From Candidatus Zhuqueibacterota bacterium (GTDB lineage: Bacteria > Zhuqueibacterota > Zhuqueibacteria > Residuimicrobiales > Krinioviventaceae): DNA of 52,015 nucleotides. The stretch is from positions 1 to 52,015 of the forward strand of contig JAFGJB010000243.1 in NCBI GenBank assembly GCA_016929295.1, given 5' to 3'. The notes under the pieces were generated by a model, which saw only the letters and a list, made by a program, of their open reading frames with translations, was not told the DNA's origin and ran no database searches. This document shows positions 1 through 8,415 of this stretch, piece after piece; the first letter of the stretch is position 1; every line of letters starts with the position of its first letter. Both the position numbers and the translations under genes were made by a program.

Positions 1-810
1 AAAATGGAAGCGGTGTTTCATCACTCCAACTGGATTGCTGATATTAATTATAACTATATCGCCGCCGTCATACCCGTCGCGCGCCTGGGGAACATCGGCC
101 TCAACGCGACAGCCTTGAGCATGGCTGATATGGAGAGGACGACCATAGAAAATCCAGAAGGGACAGGAGAGACCTTCAGCGCCGGCAGCTATGCCTTTGG
201 CCTGGCGTTCGCGCGCAATCTGACCGACAGATTTGCCATCGGATTCAATGTCAAATACCTGTACGAATCAATTTACCACAGTTCTGCCCAGGGCGTCGCG
301 TTCGATATCGGCACCCTGTTCACGACCCAGTTCAATGGTTTGCGCATCGGCATGAGCATCACCAACTATGGGCCCAAGGTTCAGATGAGCGGGCGTGATA
401 TGCTGACACAAGTCGATATTGATCCGAATGTGAGCGGCAATAACGAGAACACCAACGCCTACCTGGTGACCGATCAGTTCAATCTGCCACTGATGTTCCG
501 CGTCGGCGTGTCGATGGATGTGTTGAAAGGCGTCGGCAACAGCAATCTGATCCTGTCAGTGGACGCCGTGCATCCCAACGATGATGTGGAAAGCCTCAAC
601 ATCGGCGCAGAGTACATCTTTAACGACCTGCTGGCGTTGCGAAGCGGCTACAACTCCCTGTTTGCAGCGGACGCCGAAGCCGGCCTGTCGTTTGGCGCCG
701 GCATCCACCAGAGCATGCTGGGCAGATTAGAATTCTATCTTGATTATGCCTTTAGAGATTTCGGATTGCTCAATAATGTGCAAATGTTCACGTTGGGAAT
801 AAAGTTTTAG
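1..810 (+). CDS. PorV/PorQ-family outer membrane protein (5' end missing)
   Basis: C-terminal part of a beta-barrel protein of the PorV/PorQ (UPF0164-like) family. In bacteria with type IX secretion these act at the outer membrane as cargo shuttle or barrel components. The frame is open to the window edge and the first visible ATG is at base 4, so the true start is probably upstream. Alternating hydrophobic/polar strands, the phrases GLAFARNLTDRFAIG and YIFNDLLALRSGY, and a terminal aromatic residue (LGIKF) are typical of the family. It fits the several sorting-domain proteins in this window. The family call is secure; the exact role (shuttle or simple porin) cannot be told from this fragment. 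Confidence 0.75.
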   Translation, partial: KMEAVFHHSNWIADINYNYIAAVIPVARLGNIGLNATALSMADMERTTIENPEGTGETFSAGSYAFGLAFARNLTDRFAIGFNVKYLYESIYHSSAQGVAFDIGTLFTTQFNGLRIGMSITNYGPKVQMSGRDMLTQVDIDPNVSGNNENTNAYLVTDQFNLPLMFRVGVSMDVLKGVGNSNLILSVDAVHPNDDVESLNIGAEYIFNDLLALRSGYNSLFAADAEAGLSFGAGIHQSMLGRLEFYLDYAFRDFGLLNNVQMFTLGIKF

Positions 811-874
811 GCTGTATTCCCGATTAACGAGAACATTTACTCTGTTCCAACATTTCAGAAGGGGATATCATCTT

Positions 875-935
875 GCGGGGCGGCTTGATGAGGCGATAGT
901 TACGGACAGTCAAGTCGCCCGCAGCAATCCTTGCT
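875..935 (+). other. Tandem RNA hairpins downstream of the PorV-like gene
   Basis: Bases 875-888 and 910-922 form a 13-pair stem with one bulged G and one G-T pair around a 21-base loop. A second hairpin follows at once (AGCAA at 923-927, TTGCT at 931-935, 3-base loop). There is no T-run directly after the stems, only TTTTTT some 20 bases on, so this could be a weak terminator, an mRNA 3'-end stabiliser or a small structured RNA. Confidence 0.35.
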
Positions 936-1014
936 ACAAACTAGCAACATCGTGTTTTTTCTGCAAATTTTTTGTACATCCGGCAAATCCGCACATAATC
1001 TTCCAATATTTTTC

Positions 1015-1152
1015 AACGCAGGCGCAAAGAACGCAAAGATTCGCAAAGAAATGATATTGATTTTTTTTACATTGATTATCTCGAAAAGTTTTTATGCCGC
1101 GGCACATTCATTTATCTCTGCGAACCTCTGCGGCTCTTTGCGCCTTTGCGTT
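1015..1152. repeat. Imperfect palindromic repeat, CGCAAAG family
   Basis: The arm at 1015-1050 is made of CGCAAAG-type units separated by two bases. The arm at 1116-1152 is its inverted copy, with only a 3-base indel and scattered A/G substitutions, around a 65-base AT-rich loop. It lies in the 571-base gap between the PorV-like gene (ends 810) and the ABC permease (ends 1382). I find no credible gene in that gap. A fragment with the same flavour (TCTCTGCGAGG) is at about 1344-1354. Confidence 0.7.
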
Positions 1153-1381
1153 TAGTTTTTCGTAATTGTTCCGTTGTATGGTTGCTGCCAAAGGCCGCGC
1201 CAAGGTCCTCGGCGTTCCCTGTGGTTATATTTTTATCTTCTATGCTCAAAAACTTGAATAAAACGATTTTGCTCGTTTGTTGCGCGGAGGAAAAGTCGCG
1301 CATTGATGAAACCAGGAGCGATTTTCACTCCTTAACTCTCTTTTCTCTGCGAGGACGATGAGGGATATTCATCCCGCCCGC

Positions 1382-2662
1382 TCAGGTATACTTGATCCAC
1401 CTGACCACCTCCGGCAACGTCGGTTTTTTGCCGTACATCAGGATGCCGACGCGGAAGATGCGGCCGGCGAACCAGATCATGCCCCACAATGACAAGCCCA
1501 TGATGACGATGCTCAGGCCGATCTGCCACAAAGGGGCGGCGTCATTCAGGACGCGCGCGAACATGAGAATGGGGGTGAAAAAGGGGATGAACGACAGGAT
1601 GGTCGCCAGCAGACTGTCCGGCTGATTGTTGATGAGGAACATCAAAAAGAAAGAGATGATGATCGGAAAGATCATGATCCACTGGTAGCTCTGCGCTTCG
1701 CTGTCGGTGTTCACCATGCTGCCGATCATGGCGCCGATGGTGGCGTAGAAAAAATAACCGGTCAAAAAGTAGATGCAAAAAGTGGCCAGTACCATGGGCG
1801 AGATCTCGGGCAGCGGCAGCCTGGTCATGTCCGGCGCAAACATCTGCGCCATGGTGAGGCCATAGGCGCCGATGAGCAGAAACGTCGCAATCCAGATGAG
1901 AAATTGCGTCAGACCAGTGGCGCCGATACCCAGCACCTTGCCGGCCATGAACTGCGACGGCTTGACCGACGAGATAATCACCTCGATGACGCGGGAATTT
2001 TTGTCCTCGATGATGGCGCGCACAACAAACTGGCCGTAAAGCAAGAGCATCATGTAGAGAATCATCCCCATGCCCATCGAATAGAGGAAAGAGGTTTCGG
2101 CGCGCTGCGCCGTGCTGCCTTCCTCGCCAATTTTAAAGGTAGTGACGCTGACCCAGCGATTCAGCCGGTGGACGAGCTCGCTGTCCAGCCCCGATTCCTC
2201 CAGGCGTAAATTGCGCACGATGCTGCTGACGGTTCGCTCCACCTGCTGGACGAATTCGAAATTGCCGACGTTTTTCGCATGCATTTCAAAGGTGTTGTCA
2301 CTAAAAATTGTCGACGAGATGATGAGATAGGCGTTCAATTCACCCCCATTCACCCGGCCGTTCAAGCGGTGCTTTGTTGATTCGAGATCATCGTCGGTGG
2401 TCAGCATCTCAACCTGAAAGCGCTGTTCTCCTTTGTCGTTTTTGATGTCGCCGAATGACTGCGCGAGTTTCTCAGCCAGTCGTCCCGTTTGATCGATGAT
2501 GGCAATTTTCTGCTGGGCGCTTTTGCCGGCGCGCGACATGAAAAAGGCGGGCATCAACATCATGGCGATCAGCATCACCGGCAGCAAAAAAGTGCCGATC
2601 AAAAAGCCCTTGGTCTTGACGCGTGTCAGATACTCGCGTTTGACGATTGTCATGACTTTCAT
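1382..2662 (-). CDS. ABC transporter permease, NatB-like (ABC-2 type)
   Basis: Membrane subunit of an ABC-2 exporter; relatives such as NatB export sodium or other small substrates, and the substrate here is unknown. The 426-residue protein has one N-terminal membrane segment (about residues 20-42), a roughly 150-residue extracytoplasmic domain, and five or six C-terminal segments between about 190 and 410, the usual layout of the family. The ATG at 2662 overlaps the stop of the ATPase gene by 4 bases (ATGA), and a GGGGGA ribosome site lies just upstream. The two genes are therefore translationally coupled and almost certainly form one transporter. Confidence 0.85.
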   Translation of the reverse strand: MKVMTIVKREYLTRVKTKGFLIGTFLLPVMLIAMMLMPAFFMSRAGKSAQQKIAIIDQTGRLAEKLAQSFGDIKNDKGEQRFQVEMLTTDDDLESTKHRLNGRVNGGELNAYLIISSTIFSDNTFEMHAKNVGNFEFVQQVERTVSSIVRNLRLEESGLDSELVHRLNRWVSVTTFKIGEEGSTAQRAETSFLYSMGMGMILYMMLLLYGQFVVRAIIEDKNSRVIEVIISSVKPSQFMAGKVLGIGATGLTQFLIWIATFLLIGAYGLTMAQMFAPDMTRLPLPEISPMVLATFCIYFLTGYFFYATIGAMIGSMVNTDSEAQSYQWIMIFPIIISFFLMFLINNQPDSLLATILSFIPFFTPILMFARVLNDAAPLWQIGLSIVIMGLSLWGMIWFAGRIFRVGILMYGKKPTLPEVVRWIKYT

Positions 2663-3564
2663 GCCTGTCCCCCTTTCTCGACGACGTTGATAAAGATTTC
2701 ATTCAGCGACGGCTCGGCCACTTGAAAGAGCTCGATCGTCACCTCCTGCAGGGCGCGCTCCAGTAGCCGCTGCGGCGTGACATTTTCCATCAGGCTGAGC
2801 TCGACATAGTTGCCATAATTATCATGCGAGGCGACGAGAGAGCGATCGTGCAAAAACGTCGCTTCTCCTGCGTAGTGCATGCGAACGCGATTCTTGCCAA
2901 AGCGCTTCTTGATGTCCGCGAGCGATCCCTGCAGCACGCTCATCCCTTCGTCGATCAGGCAAATGCCCTCGCACAGCTTCTCTGCCTGCTCCATCAGATG
3001 CGTCGAAAAAATGATGGTCGTGCCGCCGCCTTTGAGATCCAGGATGATATTTTTGAGCAGATTGGTGTTGATCGGATCGAGACCGGTGAACGGCTCATCC
3101 AGGATGATGAGCCTGGGTTCGTGCAAGATGGTGCAAATGAACTGCAGCTTTTGCTGCATGCCGCGGGAGAGCTCTTCGACTTTTTTGCTCCGCCACTCCA
3201 GCAGGTCCATTCTATCGAGCCAGCCGTGAGCGCGCTGCTGAACGCGTTTTTTTGCCACCCCCTTGATCTCGGCGAAAAATTGTATGACCTCGCTGACCAG
3301 CATCTTTTTGTACAGGCCGCGCTCTTCCGGCAGATAGCCGATCAGATCGCGCACCTTGTCCGAGTGAGTCGCACCGAGGATTTCGATGTTCCCTTGATCC
3401 GGCTTGATGATGTCCATGATCATGCGGATGGTGGTCGTCTTGCCGGCGCCGTTCGGCCCGAGCAGGCCAAATACCTGTCCCTCGTGCACGCTGAGCGTCA
3501 AATCATTGACGGCATGAACCTCGCCGTACGATTTGTGCACGTGCTCAATGTTCAGCGTTTTCAC
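2659..3564 (-). CDS. ABC transporter ATP-binding protein, NatA-like
   Basis: Cytoplasmic ATPase that powers the adjacent permease. It has Walker A GPNGAGKTT (residues 36-44), signature LSRGMQQK (132-139), Walker B LIILDE (152-157) and a switch histidine in FSTH (188). The stretch YLPEERGLY (78-85) replaces the usual Q-loop context and is typical of the NatA-like branch. About 80 C-terminal residues match the accessory domain (DUF4162-like) of that branch. The start is GTG at 3564, supported by GGAGGG five bases upstream. It is the first gene of the transporter pair, after the oxidoreductase gene and a 64-base AT-rich spacer. Confidence 0.9.
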   Translation of the reverse strand: MKTLNIEHVHKSYGEVHAVNDLTLSVHEGQVFGLLGPNGAGKTTTIRMIMDIIKPDQGNIEILGATHSDKVRDLIGYLPEERGLYKKMLVSEVIQFFAEIKGVAKKRVQQRAHGWLDRMDLLEWRSKKVEELSRGMQQKLQFICTILHEPRLIILDEPFTGLDPINTNLLKNIILDLKGGGTTIIFSTHLMEQAEKLCEGICLIDEGMSVLQGSLADIKKRFGKNRVRMHYAGEATFLHDRSLVASHDNYGNYVELSLMENVTPQRLLERALQEVTIELFQVAEPSLNEIFINVVEKGGQA

Positions 3565-3628
3565 CTGTCCCTCCAGAATGAGTGTGGGTAAGTTATTGCT
3601 ATTTTATAAACTTTCGATCATCAAAAAT

Positions 3629-4597
3629 TCAGTCTGGATGATATATTTTATCCAGGATGACATTCACCGCCCTGCCGTCGTGGCCGGTGACGCCGGGATT
3701 CTGTCCCAACGAGACAGCCCGGGTGAAATCATCGATGAGGAGTTCATGCGGATTTGTCTTCAGGGCATGTTCTTCAAGACGTTCGCCGTTTTCATCGACA
3801 ATGCGCAGATCACCGCTGTTCAGATTGCGGACATGCAGTGAACCACGGGTCCCATAGACTGCCAGCGTGTCTTGCGCTTCAAACGCAGCATGCGAGACAA
3901 ATAGCAATCCGTGCGCGCCATTGGCAAATTCAAAAAGAGCGGTGGCGGTGTCTTCGACCTCGCGGGCAAATGATAATTGATTCACCACGCTGCGCACTTT
4001 GACGATGGGACCGAAAAGATTGAGCATAACTTCGATGCGATGACAGCCAAAGTCCATCATCGGTCCGCCACCTGACTGTTCTTTTACCAGCAACCAATAT
4101 CGCGGTTCGCCGGGCAGAGCGTTAAAGTGGCTGGCGGCATTCATCTGTACCGAAACGATTTTACCAATGTCGCCGCGCGTGATGATGTTTTTGCTGCGGA
4201 TGATGACGGGATAGAAATGACGATAATAGGCGATGCCGAGCTTGACGCCGTTCGCGGTTGCGGCCGCGATCATGGCATCGCACTCCCGGACGTTCAACGC
4301 CATCGGCTTTTCGCACAGGATGTGCTTGCCCGCTTCGGCGGCGGCAATCGTCTGCCCGGCGTGCAGATGCACCGGCGTAGCGATATAGACCGCATCGATG
4401 TCCGGATCGCTGACCACCTCCTGCCACTCTTTGACCCATTTGCGGGCGCCAAATTCCGCTGCGAACGCTTCTGCCTTACTATGGTCTTTCCTGTTCACTG
4501 AAACGAACTCGCACTGTTGCAGGTCGCGCAACGCCGGCGCCACGCGCCGCCTGGCAATATCGCCGCAGCCGATCAATCCCCAGTTGAGCTTTTTCAT
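3629..4597 (-). CDS. Gfo/Idh/MocA-family oxidoreductase
   Basis: NAD(P)-dependent sugar or polyol dehydrogenase. The 322-residue protein opens with a Rossmann motif (GLIGCGDIARRR) and has the family motif EKPMA (in CEKPMALNVRECD). The central Y-R-H segment (YYRHFYP) and GGGPMMDFGCHRIEV are at the expected catalytic and substrate positions. The ATG at 4597 is preceded by a GAGGG ribosome site and lies 12 bases after the protease stop, so the genes are probably cotranscribed. The substrate cannot be predicted: relatives act on glucose, inositol, UDP-sugars or biliverdin. Confidence 0.88.
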   Translation of the reverse strand: MKKLNWGLIGCGDIARRRVAPALRDLQQCEFVSVNRKDHSKAEAFAAEFGARKWVKEWQEVVSDPDIDAVYIATPVHLHAGQTIAAAEAGKHILCEKPMALNVRECDAMIAAATANGVKLGIAYYRHFYPVIIRSKNIITRGDIGKIVSVQMNAASHFNALPGEPRYWLLVKEQSGGGPMMDFGCHRIEVMLNLFGPIVKVRSVVNQLSFAREVEDTATALFEFANGAHGLLFVSHAAFEAQDTLAVYGTRGSLHVRNLNSGDLRIVDENGERLEEHALKTNPHELLIDDFTRAVSLGQNPGVTGHDGRAVNVILDKIYHPD

Positions 4598-4609
4598 CGA
4601 CTTGCCCTC

Positions 4610-6289
4610 TCAGTGCAGCAAGGTGATTTTGCCGGTTTTGCGATATTCTCCGATCTGCAGTCGATAAAAGTAGACGCCGCTCGGGACGCTCCGCCCCGAC
4701 ACCGTTGCGCCATTCCAGCGCAGCGGTCGATGCTGGCCGGCTGGCGCTGTCGTCTGAATGATGGCGCCATAACTCTGGCCCAGCAAATTGTATAAATCGA
4801 CTCTGACCTGGCTTGTCTCCACCAAATCGACGATGAAGAAAAGAACGCCGTGGTCGCTATAGCTGTAAGGGTTGGGATAGAGGGAGACGAATTCGGTGGT
4901 TTCCGCCGGATCGCTGATGTTGCCGTGATAATTTGCGGCGTCCAGGGCGTTGATGAGACCAAAGCCGTAGGTGTTATCAGGCTGCGTCACTTGCGCGGCG
5001 GTCTGGATGAGGGCCTGGCGAACTTGTTTGGGTGTGAGCTGCGGGTGAGCGGAAAGGATCAGCGCCGCCGCGCCGGCGACCAAAGGACACGAAAACGAGG
5101 TGCCGTTAGCCGAGCCGAAGCCGCCGCCAGTATAGGCGACCGTGCAGCTCACGCCCATGGCGACGACCTCCGGCTTGATGCGTCCGTCACTCGTCGGGCC
5201 CCGCGAACTGAATGCGGCAATCGTGCCCGCCGAGTTGACCGCCCCGACGGCGATGACGTCAAAGCCGTCCGCCGGAGCGCCGATGTGATACCAGCTGGTG
5301 TTGCCCTCATTGCCGGCCGAGGTGACGACGACGATCCCTTTTTTGACCGCCATATCCGCCGCAATAGTGATCGGTGCTTTCTGGCCGTTCATGTCGCTGT
5401 AATCGTACCAGTCATAATAGCCAAGACTGGTGGTGATGATATCAGCGCCGTGCGCCTCGGCCCATTCGGCGGCCGCGATCCAGAAATCCTCTTCGATCTC
5501 TGTCTCGCTGCTGACGTCCTCGGTTTTCGCCAACAAAAAGCCGGCGTCAAAAGCCGGACCGATCAATTTGCCGGGGGCAAAGCCGCCGATGACAGACAAC
5601 ACCTGCGTGCCATGGCTGTTTTGATTGGGCGCGTCCCCCGGTTCATTATCCACATTTTCATCGTCGTTGATGAAATCGTACGTGGCGACAATGTCGATAT
5701 CGGTAAAAGCCTCGTTGTCGAGATTGAAACCCGCATCCAGGACCGCGATCAGGACGCCTTCGCCCGTTATGCCGGCGCTATGTACGTCAGGCACGCCGAT
5801 TTGCTCATTTTGCGTGATCGATGTGCCATAGTCAAACGAGCCGTTCCAGGTGGCACCCAGTGGCTTGGTGAGGTTTTCCGCTTCGTCGATGATCGGTTTT
5901 CTTTTCCCCTTGGCCACTTTTTTCACCTCGCGGATGAACGCAAGGGCTGCCAGATCGTGCGCCTCGCCGGCTGTCGCCTGGATGGTTACGGCGTTGAGCC
6001 ATCTGGAGGTCACGACAATCTCAAATCCTCGTGCGACGATCTCGTCGATATAAGGTTGATGGACGGGGAGATCCGTCAGATCGACTAGAGGCTCGCCGCT
6101 CGTCGTCACTTTGGCGCGACGCCACTTTGCCCGCTCATCCAGCTGATCTGCCAGTCGTTGTTGCGAAGTTTTGGAGAGGTCTTTGCCTTTGTCTTTGAAA
6201 AAGAGCCAGTACTTTTCTCTCTCGGCGGCAAAGGATAGACTGGCGGCAATCACAAAAATGATCGTCATTCGAAAGGGGAAATTTCTCAT
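4610..6289 (-). CDS. Secreted subtilisin-like serine protease (S8) with C-terminal sorting domain
   Basis: Secreted endopeptidase of 559 residues. A signal peptide (about 1-22) is followed by an inhibitor-like propeptide (about 25-125), the S8 domain (about 160-450) and a FlgD-like C-terminal domain (about 470-559) with SLYPNPYS and a final basic tail. The catalytic residues are visible: Asp185 (AVLDAGF), His226 (NSHGTQV), oxyanion Asn327 (SAGNEG) and Ser398 (NGTSFSCP). The C-terminal domain resembles type IX secretion signals. The start ATG at 6289 has AAGGA six bases upstream. It lies between the cyclophilin and oxidoreductase genes with gaps of 9 and 12 bases. Confidence 0.92.
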   Translation of the reverse strand: MRNFPFRMTIIFVIAASLSFAAEREKYWLFFKDKGKDLSKTSQQRLADQLDERAKWRRAKVTTSGEPLVDLTDLPVHQPYIDEIVARGFEIVVTSRWLNAVTIQATAGEAHDLAALAFIREVKKVAKGKRKPIIDEAENLTKPLGATWNGSFDYGTSITQNEQIGVPDVHSAGITGEGVLIAVLDAGFNLDNEAFTDIDIVATYDFINDDENVDNEPGDAPNQNSHGTQVLSVIGGFAPGKLIGPAFDAGFLLAKTEDVSSETEIEEDFWIAAAEWAEAHGADIITTSLGYYDWYDYSDMNGQKAPITIAADMAVKKGIVVVTSAGNEGNTSWYHIGAPADGFDVIAVGAVNSAGTIAAFSSRGPTSDGRIKPEVVAMGVSCTVAYTGGGFGSANGTSFSCPLVAGAAALILSAHPQLTPKQVRQALIQTAAQVTQPDNTYGFGLINALDAANYHGNISDPAETTEFVSLYPNPYSYSDHGVLFFIVDLVETSQVRVDLYNLLGQSYGAIIQTTAPAGQHRPLRWNGATVSGRSVPSGVYFYRLQIGEYRKTGKITLLH

Positions 6290-6298
6290 CTATAATCC

Positions 6299-7078
6299 TT
6301 ATCGTGTGACCATATAGGCATTCTTTATGTACACAGCCTCAACCGGCACAGACTTTTCGCCGAACCGGCTCGTTCGGGTCTGAACCTTGCCGATCGCTTT
6401 GACGTCAGCCAGACCGCCGACGACTTTGCCAAAGACGGTATATTGGCCATCCAGACCGCGCGTTCCTTCGCGGGAGAGGCAGATAAAAAACTGCGATCCG
6501 GCGCTGTTCGGATCTTGCGCGCGCGCCATGGACAGGATGCCCAGATCGTGCGGAATGCCGTTGAACTCGGCCGGCAGATTGTAACCGGGATCGCCTGTGC
6601 CATCGTTGTCCGGATTATCATCGCGTGTCAGCAAATCGCCGCCCTGAATCATAAAGCCGTCAATAATGCGGTGAAAACGAGTGCCGTTGTAATAACCAGC
6701 TGTGACTAAACGCTTGAAGCCTTTGCTATGTTCCGGGGCAATATCGCTGTAAAATGCAATGGCAATGGTTCCCATGCTGGTTTCGAGCAGTGCGATTTCG
6801 TTGGTCCCGACCTGATCGACCACGGTTTTGGCGACCTTGGCAAGAATAGCATCTATCTCGGCTGAAGACAGGACAGCCGTCGGATCGTTATTTTGATCGC
6901 CGGCCGCAGATTTTGCTTTTTCTAAAAGCTCGGCCACCTGGATCTCTGTCAGCGGGGCAAATTTTTTGTCTTCGGTCAAGGCCGGTTTTTGCGGCTGTTC
7001 CACGGGCGGTTCTTCCTTTCTGCTGCATGAAAAAATGATGACGAGTGACAAGATGAATAATGCTGATAACCTGCGCAT
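6299..7078 (-). CDS. Cyclophilin-type peptidyl-prolyl isomerase lipoprotein
   Basis: Extracytoplasmic prolyl isomerase. The chosen ATG (7078) has AGGAG upstream and gives a clear lipoprotein signal ending in IIFSC (Cys18). A longer frame to 7177 lacks such a signal. After a linker rich in P, E and K, the cyclophilin domain carries the catalytic arginine in RFHRIIDGFMIQGGD and the MARAQDPNSAGSQFFI segment. Most likely it helps fold envelope proteins. It heads the leftward protease-oxidoreductase-ABC operon and diverges from the OsmC gene. Confidence 0.9.
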   Translation of the reverse strand: MRRLSALFILSLVIIFSCSRKEEPPVEQPQKPALTEDKKFAPLTEIQVAELLEKAKSAAGDQNNDPTAVLSSAEIDAILAKVAKTVVDQVGTNEIALLETSMGTIAIAFYSDIAPEHSKGFKRLVTAGYYNGTRFHRIIDGFMIQGGDLLTRDDNPDNDGTGDPGYNLPAEFNGIPHDLGILSMARAQDPNSAGSQFFICLSREGTRGLDGQYTVFGKVVGGLADVKAIGKVQTRTSRFGEKSVPVEAVYIKNAYMVTR

Positions 7079-7228
7079 CTGAAACTCCTGATTTAGGGTT
7101 AAAAGTAGTCTATTTTCAAAATTTAACAATTTGAACAACAGTTGCAAAGCGAAATAACAGAATCGTGAATCTTTCATCTGCTCAATTCATCTCATTTAAA
7201 ATTGTTGAACCAGGAAAAGGAACAAAAA

Positions 7229-7612
7229 ATGAATCTTGAAGTAAAATTTCCAGGCGGGCTTGCTGTGGATGCTCAATACGGCCCATTCAATATATCGACC
7301 AATCAGGATGGCACGGCGCCGCCGCCGTTTGCGCTTTTTCTGGCATCCATAGGCACGTGCGCCGGCATCTATGTGCTTGGCTTTTGTCAGCAGCGCGGCT
7401 TGCCCACGGAGGGACTGCGCATCGAACAAAAAATGGTGACCGATCCGTTGACGAGAATGATCGCCAAAGTGACGCTTGATATTCATTTGCCCGCCGGATT
7501 TCCCGAAAAATATAAGGAAGCGATCGTCCGATCTGCCGATCAGTGCGCCGTTAAAAAGCACATGGTCTCGCCGCCGCAATTCGAGATCAACAGCGTCATT
7601 GCTCCTTCATAG
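7229..7612 (+). CDS. OsmC-family protein
   Basis: Small OsmC-like protein of 127 residues. Members with two reactive cysteines reduce organic hydroperoxides. Two cysteines are present, in GTCAG and GFCQQRG, separated by about ten residues. In classical OsmC/Ohr the second cysteine is further away and in a VCP context, so peroxidase activity is not assured. The ATG at 7229 was preferred over an upstream TTG because an AGGAAAAGGA ribosome site precedes it. It sits directly upstream of ferritin, consistent with an oxidative-stress or iron context. Confidence 0.82.
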   Translation: MNLEVKFPGGLAVDAQYGPFNISTNQDGTAPPPFALFLASIGTCAGIYVLGFCQQRGLPTEGLRIEQKMVTDPLTRMIAKVTLDIHLPAGFPEKYKEAIVRSADQCAVKKHMVSPPQFEINSVIAPS

Positions 7613-7635
7613 GAGCGGAGAAATTCCTGATTTAT

Positions 7636-7665
7636 TTGCACAAATCAAGACTAAAAAAATATAAC
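7636..7665 (+). promoter_or_regulatory. Candidate sigma-70-type promoter for ferritin
   Basis: TTGCAC at 7636-7641 and TATAAC at 7660-7665 are spaced by 18 bases in an A-rich spacer, just before the ferritin ribosome site (CAGGAG, 7674-7679). The leader would be short, about 14 bases. Motif match only. Confidence 0.4.
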
Positions 7666-7685
7666 CAAAGCGCAGGAGAAACGTC

Positions 7686-8201
7686 ATGATATCATCAGCA
7701 ATGGAAAAAGCCCTGAACGATCAAATCAACAAAGAGCTCTACTCCGCCTATTATTACTATGCCATGGCCGCCTATCTTGATGTTGAGGGATTTGAAGGCA
7801 TGGCGAATTTTATGAAAGCCCAGGCTATGGAAGAGACGGCCCATGCACAAAAATTTTACGATTATGTGAACGAGCAAGGTGGCCGGGTGATCCTGGAAGC
7901 CATTGACAAGCCGCCGGCTGAATATGACAGTCCGAAACATATTTTTGAGCTTGGGCTTGAGCACGAAAAATTTGTCACCAGCCGCATACACAGTCTGGTC
8001 AGTCTGGCGCTTGATGAAAAAGATTATGCCACAAAACAATTTTTGGACTGGTTTGTCAAAGAACAGGTCGAAGAAGAAGCGACCATGGACAACATCCTCA
8101 ATAAATTCAAAATGATCGGCAGCGGCGGTCATGGTCTTTACATGCTAGATGCCAAACTCGGAGAACGCAAGCCGGCATCTTCTGAAAGCGACGAGGATTA
8201 A
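7686..8201 (+). CDS. ftnA: Non-haem ferritin
   Basis: Iron-storage ferritin, 171 residues, a cytoplasmic protein that oxidises Fe(II) and stores it in a 24-subunit shell. The ferroxidase residues align by position with bacterial FtnA: Glu17, Glu50, His53 (in MEETAH), Glu94, Gln127 and Glu130. The FXXWFVKEQVEEE segment (about 119-131) is also as in FtnA. The start ATG has CAGGAG six bases upstream. The C-terminus ends in an acidic tail (SSESDED). It is probably expressed from its own promoter at 7636-7665. Confidence 0.95.
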   Translation: MISSAMEKALNDQINKELYSAYYYYAMAAYLDVEGFEGMANFMKAQAMEETAHAQKFYDYVNEQGGRVILEAIDKPPAEYDSPKHIFELGLEHEKFVTSRIHSLVSLALDEKDYATKQFLDWFVKEQVEEEATMDNILNKFKMIGSGGHGLYMLDAKLGERKPASSESDED

Positions 8202-8242
8202 GTCATACGCTGTAGAATTCACTTGGAATTGAGCTAATTTTG

Positions 8243-8258
8243 CTTTATATATATAAAG
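8243..8258. promoter_or_regulatory. Perfect AT palindrome upstream of the sigma factor gene
   Basis: CTTTATAT followed by ATATAAAG is a perfect 16-base palindrome in the 214-base gap between ferritin and the ECF sigma gene. A second inverted repeat, AGTGACAA (8266-8273) and TTGTCACT (8320-8327), lies further down. Either could bind a regulator of the sigma gene; nothing more can be said. Confidence 0.25.
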
Positions 8259-8415
8259 TTCCTTAAGTGACAAGGCCTGCAGGTTCAGGAGATCAAAGCG
8301 ACCATATTTTCACTGTTCTTTGTCACTGCCATCAAAAAAATTGGTTGAATGCCGGAGAAAAATCTTGAGCCCAGGCCAAAATAAAAACCAACAGCAATGT
8401 TGGGGGAGGTTTTAG

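Noticed and set aside
931-1361. Small frames in the gap after the PorV-like gene
   Set aside because: They run through the palindromic repeat, lack ribosome sites and have no recognisable sequence features.
2824-3591. 255-codon frame on the plus strand
   Set aside because: It is the antisense shadow of the ABC ATPase gene, which has all ATPase motifs; the plus-strand product has no recognisable domain.
4850-6088. 412-codon frame on the plus strand
   Set aside because: It is antisense to the subtilisin-like protease with its complete catalytic triad; the composition (rich in D, R, G, V) is that of a reverse-strand shadow.
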